Assembly (NCBI GenBank): GCA_934086315.1
Contig: CAKOHZ010000001.1
Span: 62,001 to 126,000, forward strand
DNA length: 64,000 bases
Source: an uncultured Bacilli bacterium
Lineage (GTDB): Bacteria > Bacillota_I > Bacilli_A > RF39 > UBA660
Direction of reading: 5' to 3'
Part shown: piece after piece, positions 1 through 8,202 of the stretch
Position numbering within the stretch: position 1 is the first letter of the stretch
Layout: each line of letters opens with the position of its first letter
Notes under the pieces: generated by a model
The model's input: only the letters and a program-made list of their open reading frames with translations
What the model was told of the DNA's origin: nothing
Databases searched by the model: none
Program-made: the position numbers and the translations under genes

Positions 1-112
1 TGTTATCATTAGTACCAAAATTTACACATTCAATACCTTTTTCGTGTAGATAATTCATTATTTTGTTTTTAACTTCTACACCATGATGATCATTAGCTAT
101 ACCTATCTTCAT
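1..112 (-). CDS. rpiB: Ribose-5-phosphate isomerase B (RpiB/LacAB family), N-terminal part
   Basis: Partial gene running off the left edge; only about 37 N-terminal residues are visible. They read MKIGIANDHHGVEVKNK and continue to an NFGTND motif, the Rossmann-like start of RpiB/LacAB sugar-phosphate isomerases (family form: GIxSDHxG then DxGT). The family interconverts ribose 5-phosphate and ribulose 5-phosphate in the cytoplasm. Its ATG shares one base with the TAA of the upstream RDD gene (TAATG), so the two are translationally coupled at the end of a three-gene minus-strand operon. LacA/LacB cannot be excluded from the N terminus alone. Confidence 0.8.
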   Translation of the reverse strand, partial: MKIGIANDHHGVEVKNKIMNYLHEKGIECVNFGTNDN

Positions 113-792
113 TATTTCTCCTTTCTAGTAGTTTTCTTATTTGTGTTTTTAGTTTCATTCTTTTCAACTACTTTTGCATCTTTAATAGTTTCCTCTTCTA
201 CATCATCAAATACAACATTAGTACCAATAAGTAAATCATGAAGTCCTTTACCATCTTCTCTAAACATCATAAGTATAAAAGAAGTACAAAGAACAGTAAC
301 ATCAAATAATTGTGTGAATTGAACTACTCTAAAATAAACAGATTTACTTAAGAATGAAACAGCTAAAATAGATATTAATGATGTTAATATACTATTTATA
401 AGTAAACTTCTAACTAATAATTGATATAATTTAACTCTTTTATTATTTCCATCTACTACTTTAATCTTAAATACTTTTTTTCCAAGAGTTTGACCTCTAT
501 TTAAGTATTGAAATCCAACAAAATATAAAGTCGTAACTACTAAAGATATAATACTAGTTGCTACACCCGTTTTAGCCAAATTATAAGAAAAATCAGTCAA
601 GACATTATCATTAGCTATATCTTCTATATTTTCTATATTTGATGTATATTCTATATAGTCTTCATATACTTTTTGATACTCATCATACTTTGGATTAATA
701 AACTCTATTTTAACAAATAATGAACTTATAAGAACTATTACCATAGTATCCATTAAATAAGCACAAAATCTTCTAAAAGTCGTCTTTTTCAT
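112..792 (-). CDS. RDD-family integral membrane protein
   Basis: 226 residues with an N-terminal Arg-Arg then Asp signature (FRRFCAYLMD) leading into a first hydrophobic segment at about 9-28. Further hydrophobic segments lie near 78-98, 120-145 and 150-175. RGQTLGKKVFKIKVVD and GLHDLLIGTNVVF are characteristic of the RDD domain. The last 30 residues are Lys/Glu-rich and presumably cytoplasmic. RDD proteins are poorly defined; some have been linked to ion or compatible-solute transport. The start overlaps the end of the upstream iPGM-like gene by four bases (ATGA), so they are coupled. Substrate is not assignable. Confidence 0.75.
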   Translation of the reverse strand: MKKTTFRRFCAYLMDTMVIVLISSLFVKIEFINPKYDEYQKVYEDYIEYTSNIENIEDIANDNVLTDFSYNLAKTGVATSIISLVVTTLYFVGFQYLNRGQTLGKKVFKIKVVDGNNKRVKLYQLLVRSLLINSILTSLISILAVSFLSKSVYFRVVQFTQLFDVTVLCTSFILMMFREDGKGLHDLLIGTNVVFDDVEEETIKDAKVVEKNETKNTNKKTTRKEK

Positions 793-2243
793 TTCTTATC
801 CCCCTTTGGTTTTTTAAAGAATATTGACATAATACTTGATTTTCTCTTTATTATACCAGTATTTTCAAAAGAAGGGTTAATATTATGTATCATAGCATTT
901 AATAAATCATATGTAGTTCCTTCATCTATTCTATATGTACCTCCAGGTAATCCCCTATCATAAACAACAACAGGTACTCTAACAGAGAAATTAACTTTAC
1001 ATAACTCATGTTTAGTATTATACATTTCTTTTTCTATTCCATATAAAGATGAAATAAACAAACCATAACTATTAGATAGAGTAAATTCTGATACTTTTCC
1101 AATAACAGTATCTATTTTTTTAAGTCTTTCTTCTATTTCATCAACATTTTTACATGTTTCTATTTCATAATTAATTATTATCATCTCTTGAGGATAAGCT
1201 TTTAATGTTTGAATTAACTTATCAGGATCATATATAAATCCATCATCAACAGACAAATATTTAATATTTTCACTTACTGTATTTCTAAGTCCAGTCATAT
1301 AATAATTTATATAAGGGCATTTATCTTTTTCAGCTAATATTAATGCTTTCGCTCCTATTGACTCTAATGATTTTAAAGCATAAGTAGAAGATACAGCAAA
1401 ATTAAACATATATGGTATTTGTCTAACTTCACATTTAACTGGGAATAAAGAATAAGCCTTTATAGTACTTGAATCTAGTTTTCTATATCTTTGAACATCT
1501 AATTCTTTTAAATATCTTGTTACATCTATATTAGAATAATTAAAGAACAAGAAATAATCGCCATTATTAATACCAAAACCAGGGTTTACAGCAAACGTTC
1601 TTGCTTTAGCCGGTATTGTTTTAGTTTGTAATAAAACATCAGCCTTTTTACTTAAATCTTTCCATTTTTCACCAGCTTCTGTCGCAAGCGTTTTAATAAA
1701 ATCTTTAAAAGCAAGTAAATTTTCTAAATGTTGTTCACCACTAACTACTCCTAATTTTACTTGTTCACCTAGTTCATAATTTAATGTAGTAAAACATCTA
1801 TCCATATCTTTATAATCATTAAGTGATTGTTGAGTCATAACTAAATGTATAAATATTTTAGTTTTAATATGTAATCCCATATCTTTTATATAAGATAATA
1901 ACTGCTCTATTGTTCTATTATTATCCCAAAAGCAAAATATATGTAGTTTCGTTTCACTTTCTGTTCCCAATTGTGAATATAAATATTTAAGTATTTGTGC
2001 ATCTTTATAAGACTCATTTGTTATAGCATTTTCAACTATACTATATGACAATGCTTCTTTTATTCCAATACTAAAACTTCTATATCCACTTTTATAATCT
2101 AAATCCTTACTACTTAAAGAAGAAAACAATCCCTCTTTAGTAAGTTTATCCATATTAGGCATTAATTCAGCTGAATATATATCATAAGAATCTTTTTGTT
2201 CTACACCGAAACCATTAATTAACATTAATATATTCTTTTTCAT
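789..2243 (-). CDS. iPGM/alkaline-phosphatase-superfamily-like protein, probably non-catalytic
   Basis: 484 residues. The N terminus (NILMLINGFGVEQ, then MPNMDKLTKEG) has the layout of cofactor-independent phosphoglycerate mutase, where the family has (I/L)DGxG and PxLxxL. The end (LFISSLYGIEKEMY, then VRVPVVVYDRG, then DLLNAMI) aligns with the family's ITADHGNAExM, P-V-P-F and D-I-A-P-T blocks. The metal ligands appear lost: Asp of DGxG is Asn, the DHG block reads LYG, and the late HTxN histidine is absent. It is therefore a likely pseudoenzyme. No signal peptide is seen. It heads an operon with the RDD gene and rpiB. Function unknown; fold assignment is by pattern only. Confidence 0.55.
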   Translation of the reverse strand: MKKNILMLINGFGVEQKDSYDIYSAELMPNMDKLTKEGLFSSLSSKDLDYKSGYRSFSIGIKEALSYSIVENAITNESYKDAQILKYLYSQLGTESETKLHIFCFWDNNRTIEQLLSYIKDMGLHIKTKIFIHLVMTQQSLNDYKDMDRCFTTLNYELGEQVKLGVVSGEQHLENLLAFKDFIKTLATEAGEKWKDLSKKADVLLQTKTIPAKARTFAVNPGFGINNGDYFLFFNYSNIDVTRYLKELDVQRYRKLDSSTIKAYSLFPVKCEVRQIPYMFNFAVSSTYALKSLESIGAKALILAEKDKCPYINYYMTGLRNTVSENIKYLSVDDGFIYDPDKLIQTLKAYPQEMIIINYEIETCKNVDEIEERLKKIDTVIGKVSEFTLSNSYGLFISSLYGIEKEMYNTKHELCKVNFSVRVPVVVYDRGLPGGTYRIDEGTTYDLLNAMIHNINPSFENTGIIKRKSSIMSIFFKKPKGDKK

Positions 2244-2278
2244 ATTTTCTTCTCCTATACGTTATTATATCATAAAGA

Positions 2279-4924
2279 TTATTTGTTTTTATTCTTTTTT
2301 GAATACTTATACATTTCCATTACAAATACGATTGGAAGTGATAACATAAATAATATTATTAAGTGTAGATTAGGAACATCATATGTTTGTAAGAATCTAG
2401 ATAGTATTGGTACTTCCATAACTATCATTTGTAATACTATTGTTCCAACTATTGTAAATAACACGAATTTATTTTGTTTAAATCCATTTTCAAATACACT
2501 TTTACTTTCGCTTCTGCAGTTTAACACATGCATATTTTGTATGAATACCATAAGTGCTAGTACATAACCACGAGCATGAGCAACTTCCATATGTAATTTA
2601 TTAATAAGTACATACCATACAGTAAATACAAGTACACCAATAAATATACCACTTAAGAATATTTGTTTAACAAGTTCCTTTTCAAATAGACTTTCTTTAG
2701 TACTTCTAGGTTTTTCTTTCATTATTGTATCTGTTTCTCTTTCAAATGAAAGTGCCATATCTTGAAGTCCATCAGTTACTAAATTTAACCATAATAATTG
2801 AATTGCCACTAAAGGCATTGGTAAATCAAAAGCAATTGATAAAACAAAGAATAACACTTCAGCAAGTCCACAGGAAAGTAACATTAAACATATTTTTCTA
2901 ATATTTGAGTATGCATTACGTCCTTCTTCAATTCCAGCAACTATTGATGAAAAATTGTCATCTATTATAATCATTTTAGCAGTTTCTTTTGCTACATCTG
3001 TTCCACTTCCCATCGCAACTCCAATATTAGCAGCCTTAATTGCAGGAGCATCATTAACACCATCACCAGTTACCGCAACAAATTCACCTTGTCGTTGTAA
3101 CGATTCAACTATTTTTAATTTTTGCAAAGGAGTAACTCTAGCAAATACTCTTTTGTCTTTAATAAATATATCAAATTTTTCATCATTATCTGAATAAAAA
3201 TCTAAATCACTTCCTGTAACAACTTCATCTCTATCACTAACTATATTTAAATCTTTTGCTATCGCATAAGCAGTCAAAGCATGATCTCCAGTAATCATAA
3301 GAACTTTTATACCAGCAGTTTTACACTTTTTAATAGCGCTTACCGCTTCTTTTCTAACTGGATCAATAAATCCAACTAATCCTATAAAGTTAAGATTCTT
3401 AACGTCTGCTTCACCATATTTTTCTTTTAATGGTACATCTCCATCACATAAAGCAATAACTCTATAACCATTAGATGCTAATTCTTCATTTTGTTTTAAT
3501 ATTTTTTCTTTATTTAATTTAACTTTTTCTCCATCTTCATAACTATATTTACAAAATTCTAATATTGTTTCTACAGAACCCTTGACTGTACATAAAACAT
3601 CTCCATCTATTTTATAGAATACTGCACTATATTTTTTTTCTGATTCATATGGTATATCATATACCTTCTTAAATTCCGAATTATGTATTCCAAGTTTTCT
3701 TCCAAGTGCTAAGAATGCTATATCTATTGAATCTCCAAATTTATCCCATTTGCCCTTTACCTTTTCAAGCATAGATTCATTATTTATAACTCCAAGAGTA
3801 GCTATATATTTAGCATTAGCCATATTAGCATCCCCAACAGGAACAACTTTTCCAGAATCATTATAACCATTACCATCAATTAAGAATGTTTCACCACAAG
3901 GAAGTAATATTTTTTTAGCAGTTTGCTCATTTACAGTAAGAGTACCAGTTTTATCACTAGCAATAACTGTACAACTTCCAAGACTTTCAACTGAGTTAAG
4001 TTTCTTAACAATAACATTTCTCTTACCCATTTTATTAGATCCAATAGTAAGAGCAAGTGTTAATGATAAAGGAAGTCCTTCAGGCATAGCAGATACCGCA
4101 AGAGCAACTACAGCTAAGAATATATCCATAAAATGATATTGTTTATATATAAGAACACAACCAATAATAATAGAAATTCCTACTATTAATAAAGTAATTT
4201 GTTTAGAGAATTTCTCCATTCTAATTGTAAGTGGGGATTTACTTTCTTCAGTAGTAGTAACTTTCTCAGCTATTTTTCCAACTTCAGTATCTATACCAGT
4301 CGCAGTTACAACAGCAATAGCTCTTCCAGTCAATACAGAAGTTCCTGCATATAGCATACATTTTTTACTATCATCACCAAGACTAGATGCTTCATTATTT
4401 TTAGCAACTCCAATACTCTCACCAGTAAGAACTGATTCATCAACAGTAAGATTATTTGAATTTATAATTCTTGCATCACTTGATACTTTAGTTCCAGGTT
4501 CAATAATAATTATATCTCCAGGTACTAAATAAGAAGAATCTATCTCGTAATGTTTATTTTCACGTACAACTTTTACTTTTACTTTAATAAGATTTTTAAG
4601 TGCTTCTGAATTCTTTTCAGCTTTTACTTCTTGAATAGTAGAAACAACAGCATCTACCATTATAATAAATATAATAGCAAGTCCATCTAATACTTCACCA
4701 ACTATAAAAGAAAGTATAGCCGCAACTAATAAAACATATATAATTGGATCATTTATTGAGCTTAAAAAAACTTCAACAATACTTTTTTGCTTTTCTTTTG
4801 GAAGTTCATTTAACCCATAACTTTTTAATCTATGTTTAACTTCTTTTTCACTAAGTCCATTAAGAGAAGTTTTAAGTTCTTTTAAAACCTTCTTACTATC
4901 TAAATATTCATAATCTTTTTTCAT
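2279..4924 (-). CDS. Cation-transporting P-type ATPase, Ca2+-ATPase-like (P2 type)
   Basis: 881 residues, full length for P2A/P2B pumps. Order: N-terminal cation-ATPase domain (1-60), paired helices near 60-95, actuator domain with LTGES near 165-170, M4 with PEGLP near 283, and phosphorylation site DKTGTLT with the phospho-Asp at residue 324. TGDHALTA and TGDGVNDAPA hinge motifs follow, then a C-terminal block of about six hydrophobic helices. The PEGL motif in M4 is typical of Ca2+ (or Ca2+/Mn2+) exporters. It is separated from the iPGM-like gene by 35 bases and may be co-transcribed with it. Ion specificity is inferred from family motifs. Confidence 0.88.
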   Translation of the reverse strand: MKKDYEYLDSKKVLKELKTSLNGLSEKEVKHRLKSYGLNELPKEKQKSIVEVFLSSINDPIIYVLLVAAILSFIVGEVLDGLAIIFIIMVDAVVSTIQEVKAEKNSEALKNLIKVKVKVVRENKHYEIDSSYLVPGDIIIIEPGTKVSSDARIINSNNLTVDESVLTGESIGVAKNNEASSLGDDSKKCMLYAGTSVLTGRAIAVVTATGIDTEVGKIAEKVTTTEESKSPLTIRMEKFSKQITLLIVGISIIIGCVLIYKQYHFMDIFLAVVALAVSAMPEGLPLSLTLALTIGSNKMGKRNVIVKKLNSVESLGSCTVIASDKTGTLTVNEQTAKKILLPCGETFLIDGNGYNDSGKVVPVGDANMANAKYIATLGVINNESMLEKVKGKWDKFGDSIDIAFLALGRKLGIHNSEFKKVYDIPYESEKKYSAVFYKIDGDVLCTVKGSVETILEFCKYSYEDGEKVKLNKEKILKQNEELASNGYRVIALCDGDVPLKEKYGEADVKNLNFIGLVGFIDPVRKEAVSAIKKCKTAGIKVLMITGDHALTAYAIAKDLNIVSDRDEVVTGSDLDFYSDNDEKFDIFIKDKRVFARVTPLQKLKIVESLQRQGEFVAVTGDGVNDAPAIKAANIGVAMGSGTDVAKETAKMIIIDDNFSSIVAGIEEGRNAYSNIRKICLMLLSCGLAEVLFFVLSIAFDLPMPLVAIQLLWLNLVTDGLQDMALSFERETDTIMKEKPRSTKESLFEKELVKQIFLSGIFIGVLVFTVWYVLINKLHMEVAHARGYVLALMVFIQNMHVLNCRSESKSVFENGFKQNKFVLFTIVGTIVLQMIVMEVPILSRFLQTYDVPNLHLIILFMLSLPIVFVMEMYKYSKKNKNK

Positions 4925-4980
4925 AATACCAACCCTTTATTATCTATACTAATTATATAAGATTATATGCATTTTATCAA

Positions 4981-5007
4981 GAAAAAAGGAGCAATTAATT
5001 TGCTCCA
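4981..5007 (-). terminator. Rho-independent terminator of htrA
   Basis: On the minus strand, inverted arms GGAGCAAA and TTGCTCC (with a short AT loop) are followed by a run of T. The stem lies across the stop codon of the protease gene, so the last codons form part of the hairpin. Confidence 0.75.
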
Positions 5008-6074
5008 AGAGTTACTTTAAAGGTTTTATTTGTTTTGCCTCTAATAGCCCTTATCTCAATTGTATCATTAGGTTTATATTTATATAAATAGTATCTTAAT
5101 TCAGCAACACTAGTTACATCATATTCGCCTATTTTAACAATAACGTCTCCCTTTTCTAATCCAGCTTTAGCACTAGGGCCATTATCTTCGGTACTAACTA
5201 CAACAACACCTGTAGTAATGCTTTCATCTATTGTAATTCCTTGTTGTCTTAAATATTGATTTGATACTATTAAATCTATCATACTAATTCCTAAATAAGC
5301 TCTTTGAATCTTTTCTCCACTTATTATTAATTTAGCATATTCAACAGCATCTTCAATAGGAATAGCAAAACCAATGCCTTCTATTTCAGACTTAACAATT
5401 TTCATTGAATTAACTCCAATTACTTCACCATTAACATTACATAAAGGTCCACCACTATTACCTGGATTTATTGCTGCATCAGTCTGCATAACATTCATGA
5501 TCCAATCACTTGAACTAGAATTGCCAACAGAAACAGCAACCATTCTATCTTTACCACTTAATATTCCACGAGTAACAGTTCCAGCATAATCTATACTTAT
5601 TGGAGAACCAATAGTAAATACAGTATCTCCTACTTTCATCTTACTATTATCCCCCATTTTAGCAACTCTTTTAACATGATTTTGATCAATCTTAATAACT
5701 GCAATGTCTGCATATTCATCACTACCAACTACACTAGCAACTACATTTTCACCACTAGTTAATTTAACTTTAAGTTCAGTAGCTTCATCTATAACATGAT
5801 GATTAGTCATTATATAACCTTTAATATCATATATAAATCCAGATCCTATACCAACTAATTTACCATTTTGATAATTTTCTACTACTACGACAGCATCATA
5901 AACATTTTCTATTCCAGAAGATATACCATTTTCTGTAACATTAACATTTCTAACTACACCATCTCCACCAGAAACTTGAGTTATTGGATTTTTAACTATA
6001 TACGTATACATAAGAAATGCCCCAATAAATAGTGAAGCTATAATACTAATTATATAAGTAGTATCTTTTTTCAT
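4995..6074 (-). CDS. htrA: Membrane-anchored HtrA/DegP-type serine protease with PDZ domain
   Basis: 359 residues. A single uncleaved signal anchor (about 7-26) is followed by a low-complexity linker, a trypsin-like protease domain (about 55-250) and a C-terminal PDZ domain (about 255-359). Catalytic residues are visible: His93 in TNHHVID, Asp123 in YADIAV and Ser207 in GNSGGP. This is the HtrA/HtrB architecture of Firmicutes, which degrades misfolded exported proteins outside the membrane. An in-stem terminator ends it, and the Abi-like gene lies 9 bases upstream, so they may share a transcript. Which paralogue (htrA, htrB or yyxA) it matches is not decidable here. Confidence 0.9.
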   Translation of the reverse strand: MKKDTTYIISIIASLFIGAFLMYTYIVKNPITQVSGGDGVVRNVNVTENGISSGIENVYDAVVVVENYQNGKLVGIGSGFIYDIKGYIMTNHHVIDEATELKVKLTSGENVVASVVGSDEYADIAVIKIDQNHVKRVAKMGDNSKMKVGDTVFTIGSPISIDYAGTVTRGILSGKDRMVAVSVGNSSSSDWIMNVMQTDAAINPGNSGGPLCNVNGEVIGVNSMKIVKSEIEGIGFAIPIEDAVEYAKLIISGEKIQRAYLGISMIDLIVSNQYLRQQGITIDESITTGVVVVSTEDNGPSAKAGLEKGDVIVKIGEYDVTSVAELRYYLYKYKPNDTIEIRAIRGKTNKTFKVTLGAN

Positions 6075-6083
6075 ATAATCCTC

Positions 6084-7013
6084 CTAGTCCATATATGATA
6101 TTTGTTTATAATTATCTGGAAATCCCATTCTATATAATACTTTTTGAACATCAACAGAATGTAATTTAGAACTTAACCATTCTATTTCATAATCTATCTC
6201 ATTCATCATCATTTTAAAATCAGTATGAGTAAGCATTTGTTTTAAAATTATAATTAAAGCAAATATATCATGCTTACCATAAATATATTCACCTTCTACT
6301 TTTGGTATTTCTAATAATTCATGATAAGTTGTATCATCTATCTCTTTTTGTGTTTCATGATTATATAGTATATCCTCATGAGCACATAAATTTCTATAGT
6401 TAGATAGAATTGATAAATAATCTTCTAATTCATCAGCACCTATATTATAATATGATGCTATTTCTTCTCTATCAACATCTTTAAGAATAGAAAATAACTC
6501 ACTCATAAGACCAAAGCTTAATACTTTAACACTAACCCACATAGGTATATAACCATAATTATTTATATAGTGACTAGTAGCCTGATGTTGATATCCATTT
6601 ATTCTAATTTGCCTCTTAAGTTTTCTTAATAAATCATTTATTTGTCTATTAGTATCTTTATTTTTATTAAAGTTATTAACATTTAAATAGTCTTTTTCTT
6701 TATATCCATATTTTTTACTAAGTACATAACTAAATATTGATTTATAGTTATTTTCAACTATTAAGACATTTTTAAATATTATATTTCTAAAATATCTATC
6801 AAACTTAAATAATGAATACAATTCTTCAAAAGTAGAACCTTCGACAAATCTTTTAGTTCCAGTTATTAAAAAAGGTGATCTATATCCGTTTAAAAAGAAA
6901 TAATTTTCTCTAAGTAATATTTCACTTGCCTTATCATAATCTTCTATAGTAAGTCCCTTACTTATTAATATTTGTATTTGTTCTTCTATAGTTTTAAATA
7001 CCTTTGCTGCCAC
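6084..7013 (-). CDS. Abi_2 (AbiD/AbiF)-like protein with HEPN-type RX4H motif
   Basis: 309 residues. ENYFFLNGYRSPF near 36-48, then FDRYFRNIIF, YIPMWVSVKVLSFG and YRNLCAHEDILYN are the successive blocks of the Abi_2 family of abortive-infection proteins. Arg207-Asn-Leu-Cys-Ala-His212 fits the R-X4-H signature of HEPN ribonucleases. Family members are thought to act as RNA-targeting phage-defence effectors or toxins. The start is GTG, chosen because an AGGAGAG ribosome-binding site sits eight bases upstream. No antitoxin partner is adjacent; it sits alone between htrA and the S9/L13 operon. Activity is inference from the motif. Confidence 0.75.
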   Translation of the reverse strand: MAAKVFKTIEEQIQILISKGLTIEDYDKASEILLRENYFFLNGYRSPFLITGTKRFVEGSTFEELYSLFKFDRYFRNIIFKNVLIVENNYKSIFSYVLSKKYGYKEKDYLNVNNFNKNKDTNRQINDLLRKLKRQIRINGYQHQATSHYINNYGYIPMWVSVKVLSFGLMSELFSILKDVDREEIASYYNIGADELEDYLSILSNYRNLCAHEDILYNHETQKEIDDTTYHELLEIPKVEGEYIYGKHDIFALIIILKQMLTHTDFKMMMNEIDYEIEWLSSKLHSVDVQKVLYRMGFPDNYKQISYMD

Positions 7014-7103
7014 TTACTTCACTCTCCTATTATGATAATTATAACATTAATAGTATGAATTTAAAATTATTTTTTTAATAGTTTTCTTATTTTCATGTAA
7101 AAG

Positions 7104-7131
7104 AAAAACTCAAATATAAATTTGAGTTTAA
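7104..7131 (-). terminator. Terminator of rplM-rpsI operon
   Basis: On the minus strand a CTCAAA / TTTGAG hairpin with a six-base AT loop is followed by TTTTTCTTTT just after the rpsI stop codon. Confidence 0.8.
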
Positions 7132-7138
7132 CTTCATA

Positions 7139-7534
7139 CTATCTCTTACTGAATTGAGGTGCTCTACGTGCTTTCTTAAGTCCATATTTCTTTCTTTCCT
7201 TAATTCTAGCATCACGAGTAATCATACCATTTGATTTAAGTACTGGTCTAGTTTCAGTATTAGCAAGCATTAAAGCTCTTGCAATACCTAATCTAATAGC
7301 ACCAGTTTGTCCAGAAAAACCTCCACCTTTAACTACGATATTAATATCATATTTTTCTTTAGAATCAGCAAGTTCTAATGGTTGTACTAAATCCATAACT
7401 AATGTTTCATAAGGCATGTAATCTTTTACATCTTTACCATTAACAGTAATATTACCTTTTCCTGGAACTAAAGTTACTTTAGCAACGCTTCTTTTTCTTC
7501 TGCCTATTGCAGTATACTTATTCTTTTCTGCCAT
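7139..7534 (-). CDS. rpsI: 30S ribosomal protein S9
   Basis: 131 residues, normal length. GRRKRSVAKVTLVPG at the N terminus, GGGFSGQTGAIRLGIARAL in the middle and the basic tail KKARRAPQFSKR are diagnostic. The C-terminal Lys-Arg tail reaches the decoding-site tRNA in the 30S subunit. It follows rplM by one base, in the universal L13-S9 operon, and is closed by a hairpin terminator. Confidence 0.98.
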   Translation of the reverse strand: MAEKNKYTAIGRRKRSVAKVTLVPGKGNITVNGKDVKDYMPYETLVMDLVQPLELADSKEKYDINIVVKGGGFSGQTGAIRLGIARALMLANTETRPVLKSNGMITRDARIKERKKYGLKKARRAPQFSKR

Positions 7535-7535
7535 C

Positions 7536-7967
7536 TTACTTTACCTCTAATCTTTCTGGTTTTTGAGCTTCATGTTTATGTTCACTACCAGCATAAACAA
7601 ATAATTGTCTATAGATTTGTCTTCCAAGTCTATTCTTAGGAAGCATACCTTTAACAGCTCTTTCTACCATTTCTACTGGATATTTTTCGATCATAGTCTT
7701 AGCATTTCTTTCTCTAAGACCACCTGGATAACCGCTATGATTATAGTACATTTTATCATTTAATTTGTTTCCAGTTAAATTTACCTTTTCAGCATTGATA
7801 ATAATAACGTTATCACCACAAGCAATGTGTGGAGTATAAGTTGGTTTATGTTTACCTCTTAATACAGAAGCAGCTAAAGCAGCAACTTTACCTAAGTTTT
7901 GTCCTTCAGCATCAATAACATACCAATTATGTTTAACGTCTTCTTTTTTTAACATAAATGTTTTCAT
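7536..7967 (-). CDS. rplM: 50S ribosomal protein L13
   Basis: 143 residues. The domain start WYVIDAEGQNLGKVA, HIACGDNVIIINAEKV, YYNHSGYPGGLRERNA and MLPKNRLGRQ are the conserved L13 blocks. It is the first gene of the rplM-rpsI operon, preceded by a strong promoter and an untranslated leader of about 95 nt that could carry autoregulation. L13 binds 23S rRNA early in 50S assembly. Confidence 0.98.
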   Translation of the reverse strand: MKTFMLKKEDVKHNWYVIDAEGQNLGKVAALAASVLRGKHKPTYTPHIACGDNVIIINAEKVNLTGNKLNDKMYYNHSGYPGGLRERNAKTMIEKYPVEMVERAVKGMLPKNRLGRQIYRQLFVYAGSEHKHEAQKPERLEVK

Positions 7968-8069
7968 AATATATTATTTCCTTCCTTCAACTTTGATGCA
8001 CACTATATTTGCAACTATAGCTATTTCTTTCCCACAGAAACCGCATCTCCATTAAAATGTACCGGGAAT
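7968..8069 (-). promoter_or_regulatory. Structured 5' leader of rplM (candidate L13 leader)
   Basis: Minus-strand transcript between the predicted start near 8063 and the rplM ATG. GATGC (plus positions 8043-8047 read as complement) can pair with GCATC (complement of 7995-7999). The pair encloses a CTATA/TATAG hairpin. L13 leaders in Firmicutes are known autoregulatory elements, so this position fits, but I could not match the consensus base by base. Confidence 0.45.
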
Positions 8070-8098
8070 ATTATATAAAATGTATATGGAATTGTCAA
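8070..8098 (-). promoter_or_regulatory. Promoter of rplM-rpsI
   Basis: Consensus sigma-A promoter on the minus strand: TTGACA (complement of 8093-8098), 17-base spacer, TATAAT (complement of 8070-8075). It stands back to back with the plus-strand promoter of the 353-aa surface protein. Confidence 0.85.
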
Positions 8099-8149
8099 AT
8101 GTTTTTTCATATTTTTGCAAATAATTAAGTATAATTAAAATATGCATTC

Positions 8150-8177
8150 TTGACAATTAACAACTATATATTATAAA
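8150..8177 (+). promoter_or_regulatory. Promoter of the Cys-paired surface protein
   Basis: TTGACA at 8150-8155, 16-base spacer and TATAAA at 8172-8177, followed by AGTGGAGGA as ribosome-binding site before the ATG at 8203. Confidence 0.6.
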
Positions 8178-8202
8178 ATTACTATATAATAGTGGAGGAA
8201 AA

